Assembly: GCF_002954545.1 (NCBI RefSeq)
Contig: NZ_MSCH01000003.1
Location: 868,001 to 932,000 of the forward strand
Direction of reading: 5' to 3'
Length of the DNA stretch: 64,000 bases
DNA from: Psychrosphaera saromensis
GTDB lineage: Bacteria; Pseudomonadota; Gammaproteobacteria; Enterobacterales; Alteromonadaceae
The notes below the pieces were generated by a model, which worked only from the letters and a program-made list of their open reading frames with translations, was not told where the DNA came from and did no database searches. Position numbers and translations under genes: made by a program. This document shows positions 36,943-45,786 of the stretch, in pieces. How positions within the stretch are numbered: position 1 is the stretch's first letter; every line of letters begins with the position of its first letter.

Positions 36943-38221
36943 TCAGAACTCAAGCTCTATCCCTTGGTTGGTTTGGTCACAAGCCACAAAAGAAGTCATT
37001 GTATCTGGTGAGTTAGAGCATCAAGATAATTTATCTGTACTAACCGACTATGCTAAAGGCCGTCACGTAACTGTGTTGGTGGATAGCGCAGATGTTAGAT
37101 TACACCGTCATATCATGCCAAGTAAGCCAACTCGTCAATTACTCAAAGCTTTGCCGTTTATGCTAGAAGATGAATTGGCAGAAGACATAGAAAAATTGCA
37201 TTTTGCCATTGAACAAACCGGTTATGATAAAGAATTAGAAAAATACTGGGTTAATATCACGATAGTTAAACGAACATTATTGCAAAATTGGTTAGACCGA
37301 TTAGCGCAAGCGAACATACAAATAAAAAGTATGTTGCCAGATGTTTTAACCTTACCAGATGTATCAGCGGAATCTGGTCAAAATAGTAAAACCATTTCAA
37401 TACTTGGTTATGCCAATGGTTGGTTAATAAGAGAAGGCGCCTGGAGTGGTTGGTTTTTAACAGACTCTTGGTTGCCTTTGTATTTTCAAAAACTACTACC
37501 ACAGAATAACAAAGCGGACGATGACAGTGCAGAAACTGCAATCACGCCAGATCAAATACAATTAAATTACTTTTCTCCACTTCCTGCGGAATTAACCGCT
37601 AATTTAATTGAGTCCGAACGCGTTAATTTAATTGCAGCTGAACCAGAACTACCTATGTTGTTATTGGCGCAACAAGCCGATAAATTAAAGTGGAGCTTGC
37701 TACAAGGTGATTTTGCACCGAAAAAAGCAATTAGTAAAAACTGGGCATTATGGCGTCCAGCAGCAGCTTTGTTATTAATAACCTTGTCTATCCAATTTGT
37801 GATGACCATAGCGAAATGGCAATCAGCGAGCAGTCAACTTGAAGTGGCTAAAGCGGAATTAGGCAATATGTATCAAGCCGCTTTTCCAAAAGAAAAATTA
37901 AGAATAAATATTCTGCGTACTCAGTTAAAACGTAAAGTGGCTGCCGTTGGTGGAACTGATAATAGAGAGCTTGGTGGCTTTACCGCATTTATGGCCAAAC
38001 TTACGCCAACCTTTAAAAAACGACCAAACGTTAATGTCGACTCAATTCGATATGACGAAAAACGCGGTGAACTTAGGCTCAATGCAAGTGCTCCATCGTT
38101 TCAACAATTTGAACAGTTTAAAAATGATATTGAGAAGTTAGGTTTACAGGTCAAACAAGGTGCGGTTAATAACGAAGGCAATAAAGTTGAAGGCTCGTTA
38201 AGCATTCAGGAGGCCGAGTAA
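36911..38221 (+). CDS. gspL: type II secretion inner-membrane protein GspL
   Basis: GspL binds GspE by its actin-like cytoplasmic domain and GspM in the membrane. The most likely start is the rare TTG at 36911 (MSEKLILRLSSQNSSS), since GGAGG lies 5 nt upstream at 36901-36905; a TTG at 36899 would overlap that site. It overlaps gspK by 32 bp. The protein (436 aa) has one membrane helix at about residues 280-300 (AAALLLITLSIQFVMTIA) and a periplasmic ferredoxin-like end. Confidence 0.93.
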   Translation: MSEKLILRLSSQNSSSIPWLVWSQATKEVIVSGELEHQDNLSVLTDYAKGRHVTVLVDSADVRLHRHIMPSKPTRQLLKALPFMLEDELAEDIEKLHFAIEQTGYDKELEKYWVNITIVKRTLLQNWLDRLAQANIQIKSMLPDVLTLPDVSAESGQNSKTISILGYANGWLIREGAWSGWFLTDSWLPLYFQKLLPQNNKADDDSAETAITPDQIQLNYFSPLPAELTANLIESERVNLIAAEPELPMLLLAQQADKLKWSLLQGDFAPKKAISKNWALWRPAAALLLITLSIQFVMTIAKWQSASSQLEVAKAELGNMYQAAFPKEKLRINILRTQLKRKVAAVGGTDNRELGGFTAFMAKLTPTFKKRPNVNVDSIRYDEKRGELRLNASAPSFQQFEQFKNDIEKLGLQVKQGAVNNEGNKVEGSLSIQEAE

Positions 38222-38223
38222 AT

Positions 38224-38715
38224 ATGGATAAGTTAAAACAAACATTAATCACTTGGTTTAGTGGTAAAACAGAAAGTGAACAAAGACTGATTAAAATTGC
38301 AGGTCCGGTATTTGTTCTATTTTTGTTGATCACTGTCGTCACTAAAATCAATACAGGCGTAACAAGTTCGCAGAAAAAACTTACTCAACAACTTGAGCTA
38401 AACCTATGGGCAAAGCAACAAATTGATATTATAAAGTCAGCGAATGCAAACGCAGGCACATCAGTTAATGAGCGTTCTATAACACAAATTATTAACTCAA
38501 CGGCAAAACGCTTTGGGGTTGTGGTTGAACGAATTCAGCCACAAAAAACAGACATGGTGAAAGTTGGAATTAATGAAATTGGCTTTAATGACTTAATGCG
38601 TTGGTTAGTAGAATTACAAACTAAGCATAATATTAGTGCTCAAAATATTGATTTTTCTAAAGCCGATACTAACGGCATGGTGAAAGTTAGACGATTAGAT
38701 TTAGGGCGCGAATAA
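38224..38715 (+). CDS. gspM: type II secretion protein GspM
   Basis: GspM (163 aa) has one membrane helix at about residues 26-42 and a periplasmic ferredoxin-like domain with FNDLMRWLVELQTKHNI. It stabilises GspL. It starts after a strong GGAGG site in the gspL end and is directly followed by gspN. Confidence 0.93.
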   Translation: MDKLKQTLITWFSGKTESEQRLIKIAGPVFVLFLLITVVTKINTGVTSSQKKLTQQLELNLWAKQQIDIIKSANANAGTSVNERSITQIINSTAKRFGVVVERIQPQKTDMVKVGINEIGFNDLMRWLVELQTKHNISAQNIDFSKADTNGMVKVRRLDLGRE

Positions 38716-39453
38716 ATGAGTAAAGTTAAATTAATCGTTTTATTTATTATTAGTTTTATATTGTTTTTGGTGTCACTGACACCAATTAGCTTAGTTGTTG
38801 GTCAACTCACTTTACCAAAAAATGTGGCTTATCAAGGCCTGTCAGGAAATATCTGGCAAGGAGAGATAAAATCTCTGCAAGCCAATAAGATGTTGTTTGA
38901 AAATATCCATTGGCAATTTGAACCGAGCAGCTTATTACACGGTAATTTAGGTTTTGATGTTAAGTTTGGCGACCCTCGAAATAGCCAACAATTGAGTGGC
39001 CGAGGCACTGCATCAACAGGTTTAACTGGTCATCAATTACGAGATTTTGTTTTTAGAATGCCAGCTAGTGGTGTGAAACCATTTTTGCCAATCCCTGTTG
39101 GAGAAATTGCTGGTCGACTTATTACCACAATTGACGTTTTTCAAATCGGTAAGCCTGTTTGTGAACAATTATCTGGTGAATTTGTGTGGGTTAAATCAGG
39201 TGCAGATATTAATGGCCCGGTTTCATTTGGCACAATAACGTCTACATTGGTATGTGAAGATAATAAATTAGTCGCTAAATTTGATGGCAATAATCTTCTG
39301 GGAATAGAAGGTAATGCTGTAATAGAATCAGCTAGAAAATATAATTTTGATGGTTTTGTTAAACCAGATGCAAGTCTGCCGGGTATCGTACATCAAGGTG
39401 TTGGTATGCTAGGTAAAATGGATAATAAAGGTAAGTATAAAATTAAACTTTAA
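38716..39453 (+). CDS. gspN: type II secretion protein GspN
   Basis: GspN (245 aa) is an accessory inner-membrane protein found in a subset of type II systems, with an N-terminal membrane helix and a periplasmic beta-rich part (YQGLSGNIWQGEI). It has no spacing from gspM (stop 38715). It ends the gsp operon. Confidence 0.92.
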   Translation: MSKVKLIVLFIISFILFLVSLTPISLVVGQLTLPKNVAYQGLSGNIWQGEIKSLQANKMLFENIHWQFEPSSLLHGNLGFDVKFGDPRNSQQLSGRGTASTGLTGHQLRDFVFRMPASGVKPFLPIPVGEIAGRLITTIDVFQIGKPVCEQLSGEFVWVKSGADINGPVSFGTITSTLVCEDNKLVAKFDGNNLLGIEGNAVIESARKYNFDGFVKPDASLPGIVHQGVGMLGKMDNKGKYKIKL

Positions 39454-39468
39454 TGCCAATATAAGTAA

Positions 39469-39506
39469 ATCATGCCGTACAGCTAAATCGTTAGAAACGG
39501 CATGAT
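39469..39506. terminator. stem-loop at the end of the gsp operon
   Basis: ATCATGCCGT (39469-39478) pairs with ACGGCATGAT (39497-39506) with an 18-nt loop. There is no clear U tract, so it may mark the 3' end of the message rather than end transcription on its own. Confidence 0.5.
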
Positions 39507-39565
39507 ATTGTAGTTTATGTTTGCAACTCGACGGATTTATTGAAGTAGATTAAAAGCATAAACAC

Positions 39566-40132
39566 ATGAAAAAAATAACTAACATTTCAAAATTGAAATT
39601 ACTGGAATTTTTAAATCGGATCCCACTATTTAAAAACCTAGATGCCAATGACAGAAGAACTGTATCTAATATTCCAGATTTAGTGGTGATGATTGAAAAG
39701 GGTAATGCTTTTATAAAACAGAACCAACTCGATTCTGATTTCTACATTCTGCTAAATGGTGAAGCTGAAGTCACAGTGGATAAACAATTTATCGCAAAAA
39801 CGACGCCTGGTAATTTCATTGGTGAAGTTGGCTTTATTTGCAACGAAGCAAGAAGTGCCACAGTAACGGCCAAAACCGATATCATCGCCCTTAGAGTTAC
39901 CCGCGACTTGTTTGATATGCTGCCGTTAAAAGTAAGAGAGTCAATAAAACAAAAAATCATTAATGGCTTGGTTGACCGAGTGTCAAAACAAAATGTCAAA
40001 ATCATCAAGTTGGTAGAGCAGGTAGATACACTTGAACTCAAATTAGATCCCGACCGCGATAAACAACCAGAGCCAGAAAATAAACAAGACAATGATGGTA
40101 TTGCCCACGTATTAAATATAAAAAAGCGTTAA
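39566..40132 (+). CDS. cyclic nucleotide-binding domain protein
   Basis: This 188-aa protein holds one CAP_ED domain (about residues 17-130) with the phosphate-binding cassette region GEVGFICNEARSATVTAK. There is no HTH domain after it; the end is a helix and a charged tail. It may therefore regulate a partner rather than bind DNA. It lies between gspN and dld. Confidence 0.87.
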   Translation: MKKITNISKLKLLEFLNRIPLFKNLDANDRRTVSNIPDLVVMIEKGNAFIKQNQLDSDFYILLNGEAEVTVDKQFIAKTTPGNFIGEVGFICNEARSATVTAKTDIIALRVTRDLFDMLPLKVRESIKQKIINGLVDRVSKQNVKIIKLVEQVDTLELKLDPDRDKQPEPENKQDNDGIAHVLNIKKR

Positions 40133-40206
40133 CAACTAATCTATATCAGTTGTTTTAATAACGTACTTTACTAGCAAAAATTGTATAACTGTTAGGAAAT
40201 CCTATT

Positions 40207-41907
40207 ATGCCGCACACGCAATTACAGCAAGAACTTGAAGATGCTGTAGGTCAAACCCAAGTCATTATAAATAAACAAAAGTCTCGACGTTTTCGATTAG
40301 GTTGGCGCACTGGCGGCGGCGATGCTTTTGCCGTGCTTAAGCCTGAGAACTTGTTAGCCTTCTATCAAGCCCTGCAAGTATGCGTTAAACACAAAACTAT
40401 CATCATCATGCAAGCAGCTAATACCGGCTTAACGGAAGGCTCTACACCAAGTGGTGATGATTACGACAGACCTATTGTTATCATTAATACCTTGGCGATG
40501 GATCAGGTGTATTTATTGGATCAAGGCAAGCAGGCATTAAGTTTCCCCGGCGCTACTTTATTTAGTTTAGAGAAGCTATTGAAACCAATTAAGCGCACTC
40601 CGCATTCAGTGATTGGTTCTTCTTGTTTGGGGGCATCGGTTGTTGGAGGTATAGCTAACAACTCCGGTGGTGCATTAATTAAACGTGGCCCGGCTTATAC
40701 AGAAATGGCATTGTTTGCTCGTGTGGATGAGCAAGGAGAACTGCAATTAGTTAACCATTTAGGCATTGAGTTAGGCGACTCACCAGAGCAAATATTAACA
40801 AATTTAAGCAATGGTAACTTTGATAAAGATAACTTAGCGCCGAGTGATGCCCAGTGTTCAGATACCGAATACCAACAAAGAATCCGCCAGGTTGATGAAG
40901 CGACGCCAAGTCGATTTAATGCAGACCCAAGGCGCTTGTTTGAGGCCAGTGGTTGCGCTGGGAAATTAGCTGTGTTCGCCGTTAGATTAGACACTTTTGC
41001 GGTTGCTAAGCAGGAACAGACATTTTATATCGGCACCAACAACCCTCTAGTTTTAGGTAAGTTTAGACGAGATGTATTGCAAAAATACGAAAATCTACCA
41101 GAAGTTGGTGAGTACTTACATAAAGATATTTTTGATATTTCAGCCAAGTATGGCAAAGATACTTTTTTAAGTGTGAAACACCTGGGCACAGATCGTCTGC
41201 CTAAACTGTTTGCCTTAAAAGGCCGAGTGGATGCGTTATGTAAATCGTTACCTTTTGTCTCTTCACATTTAAGTGATTGGGTTATGCAAATCGCAGGTCG
41301 ATTTTTCCCACAGCATTTACCACCTCGCATTTTACAATATAGAGCCAAATACGAGCATCATTTGATTTTGAAAATGAGCGAGCAGGGAATAGCAGAAGCT
41401 AAGGCGCATTTAGCTCATTTTTTTGCTGAGCAAGAAGGTGATTTTTTTGAATGTGATGCAAAAGAAACTGAAGCAGCGGTATTAAACCGTTTTGCCGCAG
41501 CCGGTGCAGCAATGCGTTATCACACGTTATATCAAAAAGAAGTTGGTGATTTATTGTCGTTAGACATAGCGCTCAGGCGAGATGATATTAACTGGTTGGA
41601 GCAACTGCCAACAGAAATAGAACAAGAGTTAGAAATGAAACTGTATTACGGTCATTTTTTCTGTCATGTTTTCCATCAGGATTATATTTTGAAAAAAGGA
41701 GCTGACGCTAAAAAAGTTAAAAACAGTATGTTGGAGTTACTTAATCAGCGTGGGGTTAAATACCCAGCAGAGCATAATGTGGGTCATTTATACGAAGCTG
41801 AACAAACACTTAAAGACTTTTATTTAACGTTAGATCCAACCAACACCTTTAATCCAGGGATTGGAAAAACAGATAAAAACCAGCGTAACTGCAGCTGTCA
41901 GCATTAG
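40207..41907 (+). CDS. dld: quinone-dependent D-lactate dehydrogenase
   Basis: Dld is a membrane-bound flavoprotein that oxidises D-lactate to pyruvate and feeds electrons to quinone. The protein (566 aa) is close in length to E. coli Dld (571 aa). It has the FAD PCMH domain (AANTGLTEGSTPSGDDYDR) and the membrane-binding domain with DPRRLFEASGCAGKL and a C-terminal GVKYPAEHNVGHLYEA. A terminator and an octamer repeat array follow. Confidence 0.94.
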   Translation: MPHTQLQQELEDAVGQTQVIINKQKSRRFRLGWRTGGGDAFAVLKPENLLAFYQALQVCVKHKTIIIMQAANTGLTEGSTPSGDDYDRPIVIINTLAMDQVYLLDQGKQALSFPGATLFSLEKLLKPIKRTPHSVIGSSCLGASVVGGIANNSGGALIKRGPAYTEMALFARVDEQGELQLVNHLGIELGDSPEQILTNLSNGNFDKDNLAPSDAQCSDTEYQQRIRQVDEATPSRFNADPRRLFEASGCAGKLAVFAVRLDTFAVAKQEQTFYIGTNNPLVLGKFRRDVLQKYENLPEVGEYLHKDIFDISAKYGKDTFLSVKHLGTDRLPKLFALKGRVDALCKSLPFVSSHLSDWVMQIAGRFFPQHLPPRILQYRAKYEHHLILKMSEQGIAEAKAHLAHFFAEQEGDFFECDAKETEAAVLNRFAAAGAAMRYHTLYQKEVGDLLSLDIALRRDDINWLEQLPTEIEQELEMKLYYGHFFCHVFHQDYILKKGADAKKVKNSMLELLNQRGVKYPAEHNVGHLYEAEQTLKDFYLTLDPTNTFNPGIGKTDKNQRNCSCQH

Positions 41908-42003
41908 TTCAGTTACAAAAATGAAAGGCTAGGCATAACAGTCAACAAGACACGACTCATAAAATAATGCTGGTATCTTGTCTTGATGCTGCCTCCGTAG
42001 ATA

Positions 42004-42041
42004 CAAAAAAGTCCGCCAATGATATTGACGGACTTTTTTAT
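42004..42041 (+). terminator. Rho-independent terminator of dld
   Basis: GTCCG (42011-42015) pairs with CGGAC, with a second CAAT/ATTG stem above one mismatch, and is flanked by A6 and T6-7. Confidence 0.85.
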
Positions 42042-42042
42042 T

Positions 42043-42122
42043 TATAAAGCTATAGGGCTATAGGGCTATAAAGCTATAAAGCTATAGGGCTATAAGGCTA
42101 TAAGGCAATAAAGCTATAAAGC
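42043..42122. repeat. octamer tandem repeat TATARRGC x10
   Basis: Ten 8-bp units in a row: TATAAAGC, TATAGGGC twice, TATAAAGC twice, TATAGGGC, TATAAGGC twice, AATAAAGC, TATAAAGC. It lies directly after the dld terminator and 7 bp before the 3' end of a small leftward membrane gene. Confidence 0.9.
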
Positions 42123-42129
42123 TGGGCAG

Positions 42130-42372
42130 TTACTCGATTGGCTGTTTTGCCTTAAACGCAAAAAAGACAGTTAACACAACGCCGATTAAAGATATTGCCG
42201 CTAAATAGATAAAAATACCTCGAGCCGTTCCATACTCAATGGCAAATAGCACAACCGCAATAACATTAAATATTAGAGAGATAATTTTATATCCAATATT
42301 GCCAGTATAAGAGCCGTTTTGATTTAACAAAACAGCGCCTATGATTGCCGCGATAAAGGCTAAAAATAACAT
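42130..42372 (-). CDS. small three-helix membrane protein
   Basis: The 80-aa protein is almost all membrane helices (about residues 1-14, 25-45 and 50-72). It starts 1 bp after the PepSY gene stop, so it is likely coupled. I do not recognise a family; it belongs to an iron-related three-gene operon. Confidence 0.75.
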   Translation of the reverse strand: MLFLAFIAAIIGAVLLNQNGSYTGNIGYKIISLIFNVIAVVLFAIEYGTARGIFIYLAAISLIGVVLTVFFAFKAKQPIE

Positions 42373-42373
42373 A

Positions 42374-44011
42374 TTAAGACTCCTTCTCTATTTGCTCGGA
42401 TTGCTGATTTATATCCTCATCTATTGGTAAAGCCTCTGTAGGTAAAGAGAATAGTTTTTTATAACCAAATAACATTAACAAGCCTAAGACAAATAATACC
42501 AAGTCGACTGAAACAGACACATAGTGTTGGGTTTCTAATACATTAAATAAATGACTAGATGTTAAAATAGCATCCATAGGCATTACAATAATAAGTAGTC
42601 CAGCAATAAGCTTAAATATCAATTTAATCGCTGTTTTGTAATTGATAACAAAAGGTATGAGAAGCGATACAATCCACACACTAAAGAAAATAATAAATAT
42701 ACTCTTAGTGTGATCTAAACCGTGCATAACCGTGTTTAATATAAGCTGCGCGGGAAACAAAGCTGCGGTTGCTAGGACAATCCCACCACACGAGCCAATT
42801 AATAACTTATTAAAGTTTTGATAGGTGCGGCGACTATGATTTGGTTGCTGGCTGTTTAAGCCACGTTCAATCCACAGCATTAATCCAGTGATTGGTAATA
42901 AAGCCGTGATCATGCCTAATACTGACCACAGTATTTTTACTAATACACCGCCAAAGTTACCGTAATGCAGTGGAAACATAGCATCCAAAATTTTACCGGC
43001 TACACCGTCTAATCGTCCGAAGTTAGCTTGTGTTTTAATATACTCTGCGGTCGCGCCATTGTAGATCAGTGTCTCGCCACCAAGGTGCTCACCACCAGTA
43101 CCATTAATGTAAACTAAAGCATTTTTATCGCCGTAGCCCATTATGGTTACATTTCTGAAATTTAAGTCCGGTCTACTTTCTAAACTCTGCTCTATAATAT
43201 TAGAAAGTTGAGTTGGTTGCTGTACATGAGAAATGATTGCAGGTTTTACTGCGGTAAATGTTTCAAGTAACTTGTCTTGGTCGCCATTAAAGCCAACATA
43301 AGCTGCTGCGGGGACTAAAATTACGGTCGCTAAACCTAAGAATGCACCAGTGAAAGCAATCGTACTATGAAATAAAACTGCCCAAACACTCATTATTTTA
43401 TGTCCGTCATTTAACATTAATGAAAATGTTTTACGGATCCTAAAGGTAAATAATTGAGCTAGTATTTTTCGGTGAACAAATAGCCCAGTTACAATTGAGA
43501 CCATTAAGGTTAAGCCTAATAGCCCAGTTAATATTAATCCAACCGGGCGGCCCAAATGTAGATCTGCATGGAAGTGCGCAAGGAAGCTTGCCATGTCTAA
43601 TTTGTCTTGGTTAAAAAACACTTCCATATCTGTTTCAGATAATTCTTTCAGCGTCTCAGGATGGAATTCATACACTATACCTTCGTGTTTTTCTTTTCCT
43701 TCAGGTGTTTGAATATGGCCTTCAAAAATGACACGTGATGTTTGTGATGTACGTGTAGCGGGTAATCTAATCTGAATTTCTTCAAGATAGACAGGGTCTA
43801 CTTTTTGAGAGTATTCATTGATAAGTTGTTCAAACCCTTGAGGGTTATGTTTGATTGGTGCTCTAAGTTCTTCATTTGCCCATATCTTAAGCTCAGGGAG
43901 CGCAAACACCGCTACTGCACCACTAAAGGCAATGATGAATAATAGTATGCCAGTAACTAAGCCAACCCATGAGTGAAGCTGGTAAAGCTTCTTTATCGTA
44001 ATACTTTTCAC
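42374..44011 (-). CDS. PepSY-associated membrane protein (PiuB-like)
   Basis: This 545-aa protein starts with LYQLHSWVGLVTGILLFIIAFSGAVAVF, a hallmark of PepSY_TM proteins, and has a periplasmic PepSY part and further membrane segments with WLVWIERGL-like LMLWIERGLNS. Such proteins are often iron- or siderophore-linked, acting as membrane reductase-like partners of TonB receptors. A Fur-like site upstream supports iron control. It is the middle gene of three. Confidence 0.88.
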   Translation of the reverse strand: MKSITIKKLYQLHSWVGLVTGILLFIIAFSGAVAVFALPELKIWANEELRAPIKHNPQGFEQLINEYSQKVDPVYLEEIQIRLPATRTSQTSRVIFEGHIQTPEGKEKHEGIVYEFHPETLKELSETDMEVFFNQDKLDMASFLAHFHADLHLGRPVGLILTGLLGLTLMVSIVTGLFVHRKILAQLFTFRIRKTFSLMLNDGHKIMSVWAVLFHSTIAFTGAFLGLATVILVPAAAYVGFNGDQDKLLETFTAVKPAIISHVQQPTQLSNIIEQSLESRPDLNFRNVTIMGYGDKNALVYINGTGGEHLGGETLIYNGATAEYIKTQANFGRLDGVAGKILDAMFPLHYGNFGGVLVKILWSVLGMITALLPITGLMLWIERGLNSQQPNHSRRTYQNFNKLLIGSCGGIVLATAALFPAQLILNTVMHGLDHTKSIFIIFFSVWIVSLLIPFVINYKTAIKLIFKLIAGLLIIVMPMDAILTSSHLFNVLETQHYVSVSVDLVLFVLGLLMLFGYKKLFSLPTEALPIDEDINQQSEQIEKES

Positions 44012-44020
44012 TTTTATCTC

Positions 44021-44311
44021 CTAGTTACCAAATAACGCAAAATAAATACATGTGATATGGATCACATTCAGCCCAATCATCAAGAACCAAACGTTTCTTA
44101 CGGACGTCGCCATATAGCTATATATAAATAACGCGGTCCAAATAAAAGGAAACATTAAGACTGGAATGGCGATAGCATCATTTTGAACCAAAGGCAGGTA
44201 AGTAGACATGCCAGGGATCATGATTACTGAGGTAATTAGAGTCAGTATTAAAGCCAAAAATGTACGGCTTTTAAAAGCGTTGAATGTGCTTTTTTTAGAG
44301 TGTTTTTCCAT
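44021..44311 (-). CDS. small membrane protein of the PepSY operon
   Basis: This 96-aa protein has three membrane segments (residues about 14-32, 43-62, 70-92) and a basic N-terminus. It lies 9 bp upstream of the PepSY gene and is first in the operon. Family not recognised. Confidence 0.75.
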   Translation of the reverse strand: MEKHSKKSTFNAFKSRTFLALILTLITSVIMIPGMSTYLPLVQNDAIAIPVLMFPFIWTALFIYSYMATSVRNVWFLMIGLNVIHITCIYFALFGN

Positions 44312-44382
44312 TGTATTCCGATCATTAGACCTAGTGAAAAATTAGTGCTACAAAATACATTAAATTACCCACGTTTACAAAT

Positions 44383-44401
44383 AGGAATGATTGTCATTTA
44401 C
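44383..44401. promoter_or_regulatory. Fur-box-like site
   Basis: AGGAATGATTGTCATTTAC matches about 13 of 19 positions of GATAATGATAATCATTATC, including the whole AATGAT core. It lies about 72 bp upstream of the PepSY operon start. Confidence 0.5.
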
Positions 44402-44500
44402 AATGTATATTGTTAGGCCTTAACAACACTAGCTATGCAGATGATAAAATACACAAGCGTTTGGTTCCTTTGAGCTTTATACTGTGTTCTGATAATGAAT

Positions 44501-44578
44501 CGGTTGCCCTTACGTGGGATTAAACCCTAATGAATTATTCGGTTGCCCTTACGTGGGATTAAACCCTAATGAATTATT
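44501..44578. repeat. perfect 39-bp tandem duplication
   Basis: Two identical 39-bp copies lie side by side (44501-44539, 44540-44578). Each contains GGGATTAAACCC and TAATGAATTATT. A partial match, TAATGAAT, precedes the first copy and CGGT follows the second. They are upstream of nagA. The remainder of the 328-bp gap 44312-44639 holds only the Fur-like site. Confidence 0.93.
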
Positions 44579-44639
44579 CGGTCTGAATCAGATCAGGTAA
44601 ACATTTTAATTTATATATTAGCTAGACAGGAACTTCGCT

Positions 44640-45770
44640 ATGACATGGTTTTGTGCAAAACAGTTTTTTGATGGTGTCGACTTACATAATAATTATTGTT
44701 TTGAAGTGAATGATGGATTGGTGTCAGCACTCTTGAGTGGATCACTGGCCACTGAATCTACCAACTGCGATGTACAAATTAATGGTTTAGTGACGCCTGG
44801 TTTTATTGATACGCAAGTTAATGGTGGCGGTGGCGTTTTGCTTAATCAAGCCCCAACGTTTACCTCACTTAAAACCATATTTTCAGCGCATCAACAGTTT
44901 GGTACTACATCTATGATGCCCACGTTGATAACTGATAATTTAGCCGTGATGCAACAAGCAGGCGATGCAATTGCTGAGGCGATAGCGGAAAAAGCGCAAG
45001 GAATTGTTGGCGTTCATTTTGAGGGACCTCATTTAAGCATAGCTAAACGTGGTATTCATCCATCTGATCAAGTGCGGGCTATGAACGATGCTGAACTTAA
45101 CTTGGTAACGCGCAATGACCTAGGCAAAGTGTTGTTAACTGTTGCACCTGAAAACGTCAGCCCCGATGTTATAAAAGATTTAGTCAGCCAAGGTGTAATC
45201 GTTGCGTTGGGGCATTCAAATGCCGACTTTGATACTGTTTTGGCTGCAATAGATGCAGGAGCCACTGGCGCAACGCATTTATTTAACGCTATGTCTGGTT
45301 TACAGGCTAGAACGCCGGGATTGATTGGTGCAGCGCTCGACGATGAACGTATTACCGCAGGTTTGATTGTAGACTTGTTACACGTGCACCGAACTAACTG
45401 TCGTTTGGCGTTTAAGACCAAATCAGCAAAAGGTATTATGTTGGTAACGGATGCAATGGCGCACGTTGGAAGTGACTTAATCACGTTGCCTTGGCTAGAC
45501 AGCCACATCACTAGAGATGGCGATAAACTGACGACACCGGATGGGACTTTAGCTGGCTCTTGTCTTGATATGATAGGTGCAGTCAGAAAAGCACATCAAG
45601 TATTGGGTATCGAGTTAAAAGATGCTTTACACAGCGCCACACAAGTACCGGCTAAGTTTTTAGGATTAAATGATATTGGTCATTTACAAGTAGGCGCTAA
45701 AGCTGACTTTTTAGTAATTAATGATCAGCTACAGATTGAACAGGTTTATCAAGGTGGCATCTGTGTATAA
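44640..45770 (+). CDS. nagA: N-acetylglucosamine-6-phosphate deacetylase
   Basis: NagA removes acetate from GlcNAc-6-P, the first step in chitin and peptidoglycan sugar use. The protein (376 aa) has the amidohydrolase motifs GFIDTQVNGGGG, HFEGPHLS, ALGHSNADFD, ATHLFNAMSGL, and the catalytic aspartate in LVTDAMAHVG. No nagB or nagK is beside it. A 39-bp tandem repeat lies 60 bp upstream. Confidence 0.94.
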   Translation: MTWFCAKQFFDGVDLHNNYCFEVNDGLVSALLSGSLATESTNCDVQINGLVTPGFIDTQVNGGGGVLLNQAPTFTSLKTIFSAHQQFGTTSMMPTLITDNLAVMQQAGDAIAEAIAEKAQGIVGVHFEGPHLSIAKRGIHPSDQVRAMNDAELNLVTRNDLGKVLLTVAPENVSPDVIKDLVSQGVIVALGHSNADFDTVLAAIDAGATGATHLFNAMSGLQARTPGLIGAALDDERITAGLIVDLLHVHRTNCRLAFKTKSAKGIMLVTDAMAHVGSDLITLPWLDSHITRDGDKLTTPDGTLAGSCLDMIGAVRKAHQVLGIELKDALHSATQVPAKFLGLNDIGHLQVGAKADFLVINDQLQIEQVYQGGICV

Positions 45771-45786
45771 CAGGCTTATTTATAAC

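Noticed and set aside
42043-42122. Possible coding repeat or end of the small membrane gene
   Set aside because: It lies between a terminator and the stop of the leftward gene, with 8-bp units that do not keep a frame.
44501-44578. CRISPR-like repeat
   Set aside because: The two 39-bp copies are directly joined with no spacer and no cas gene is in the window.
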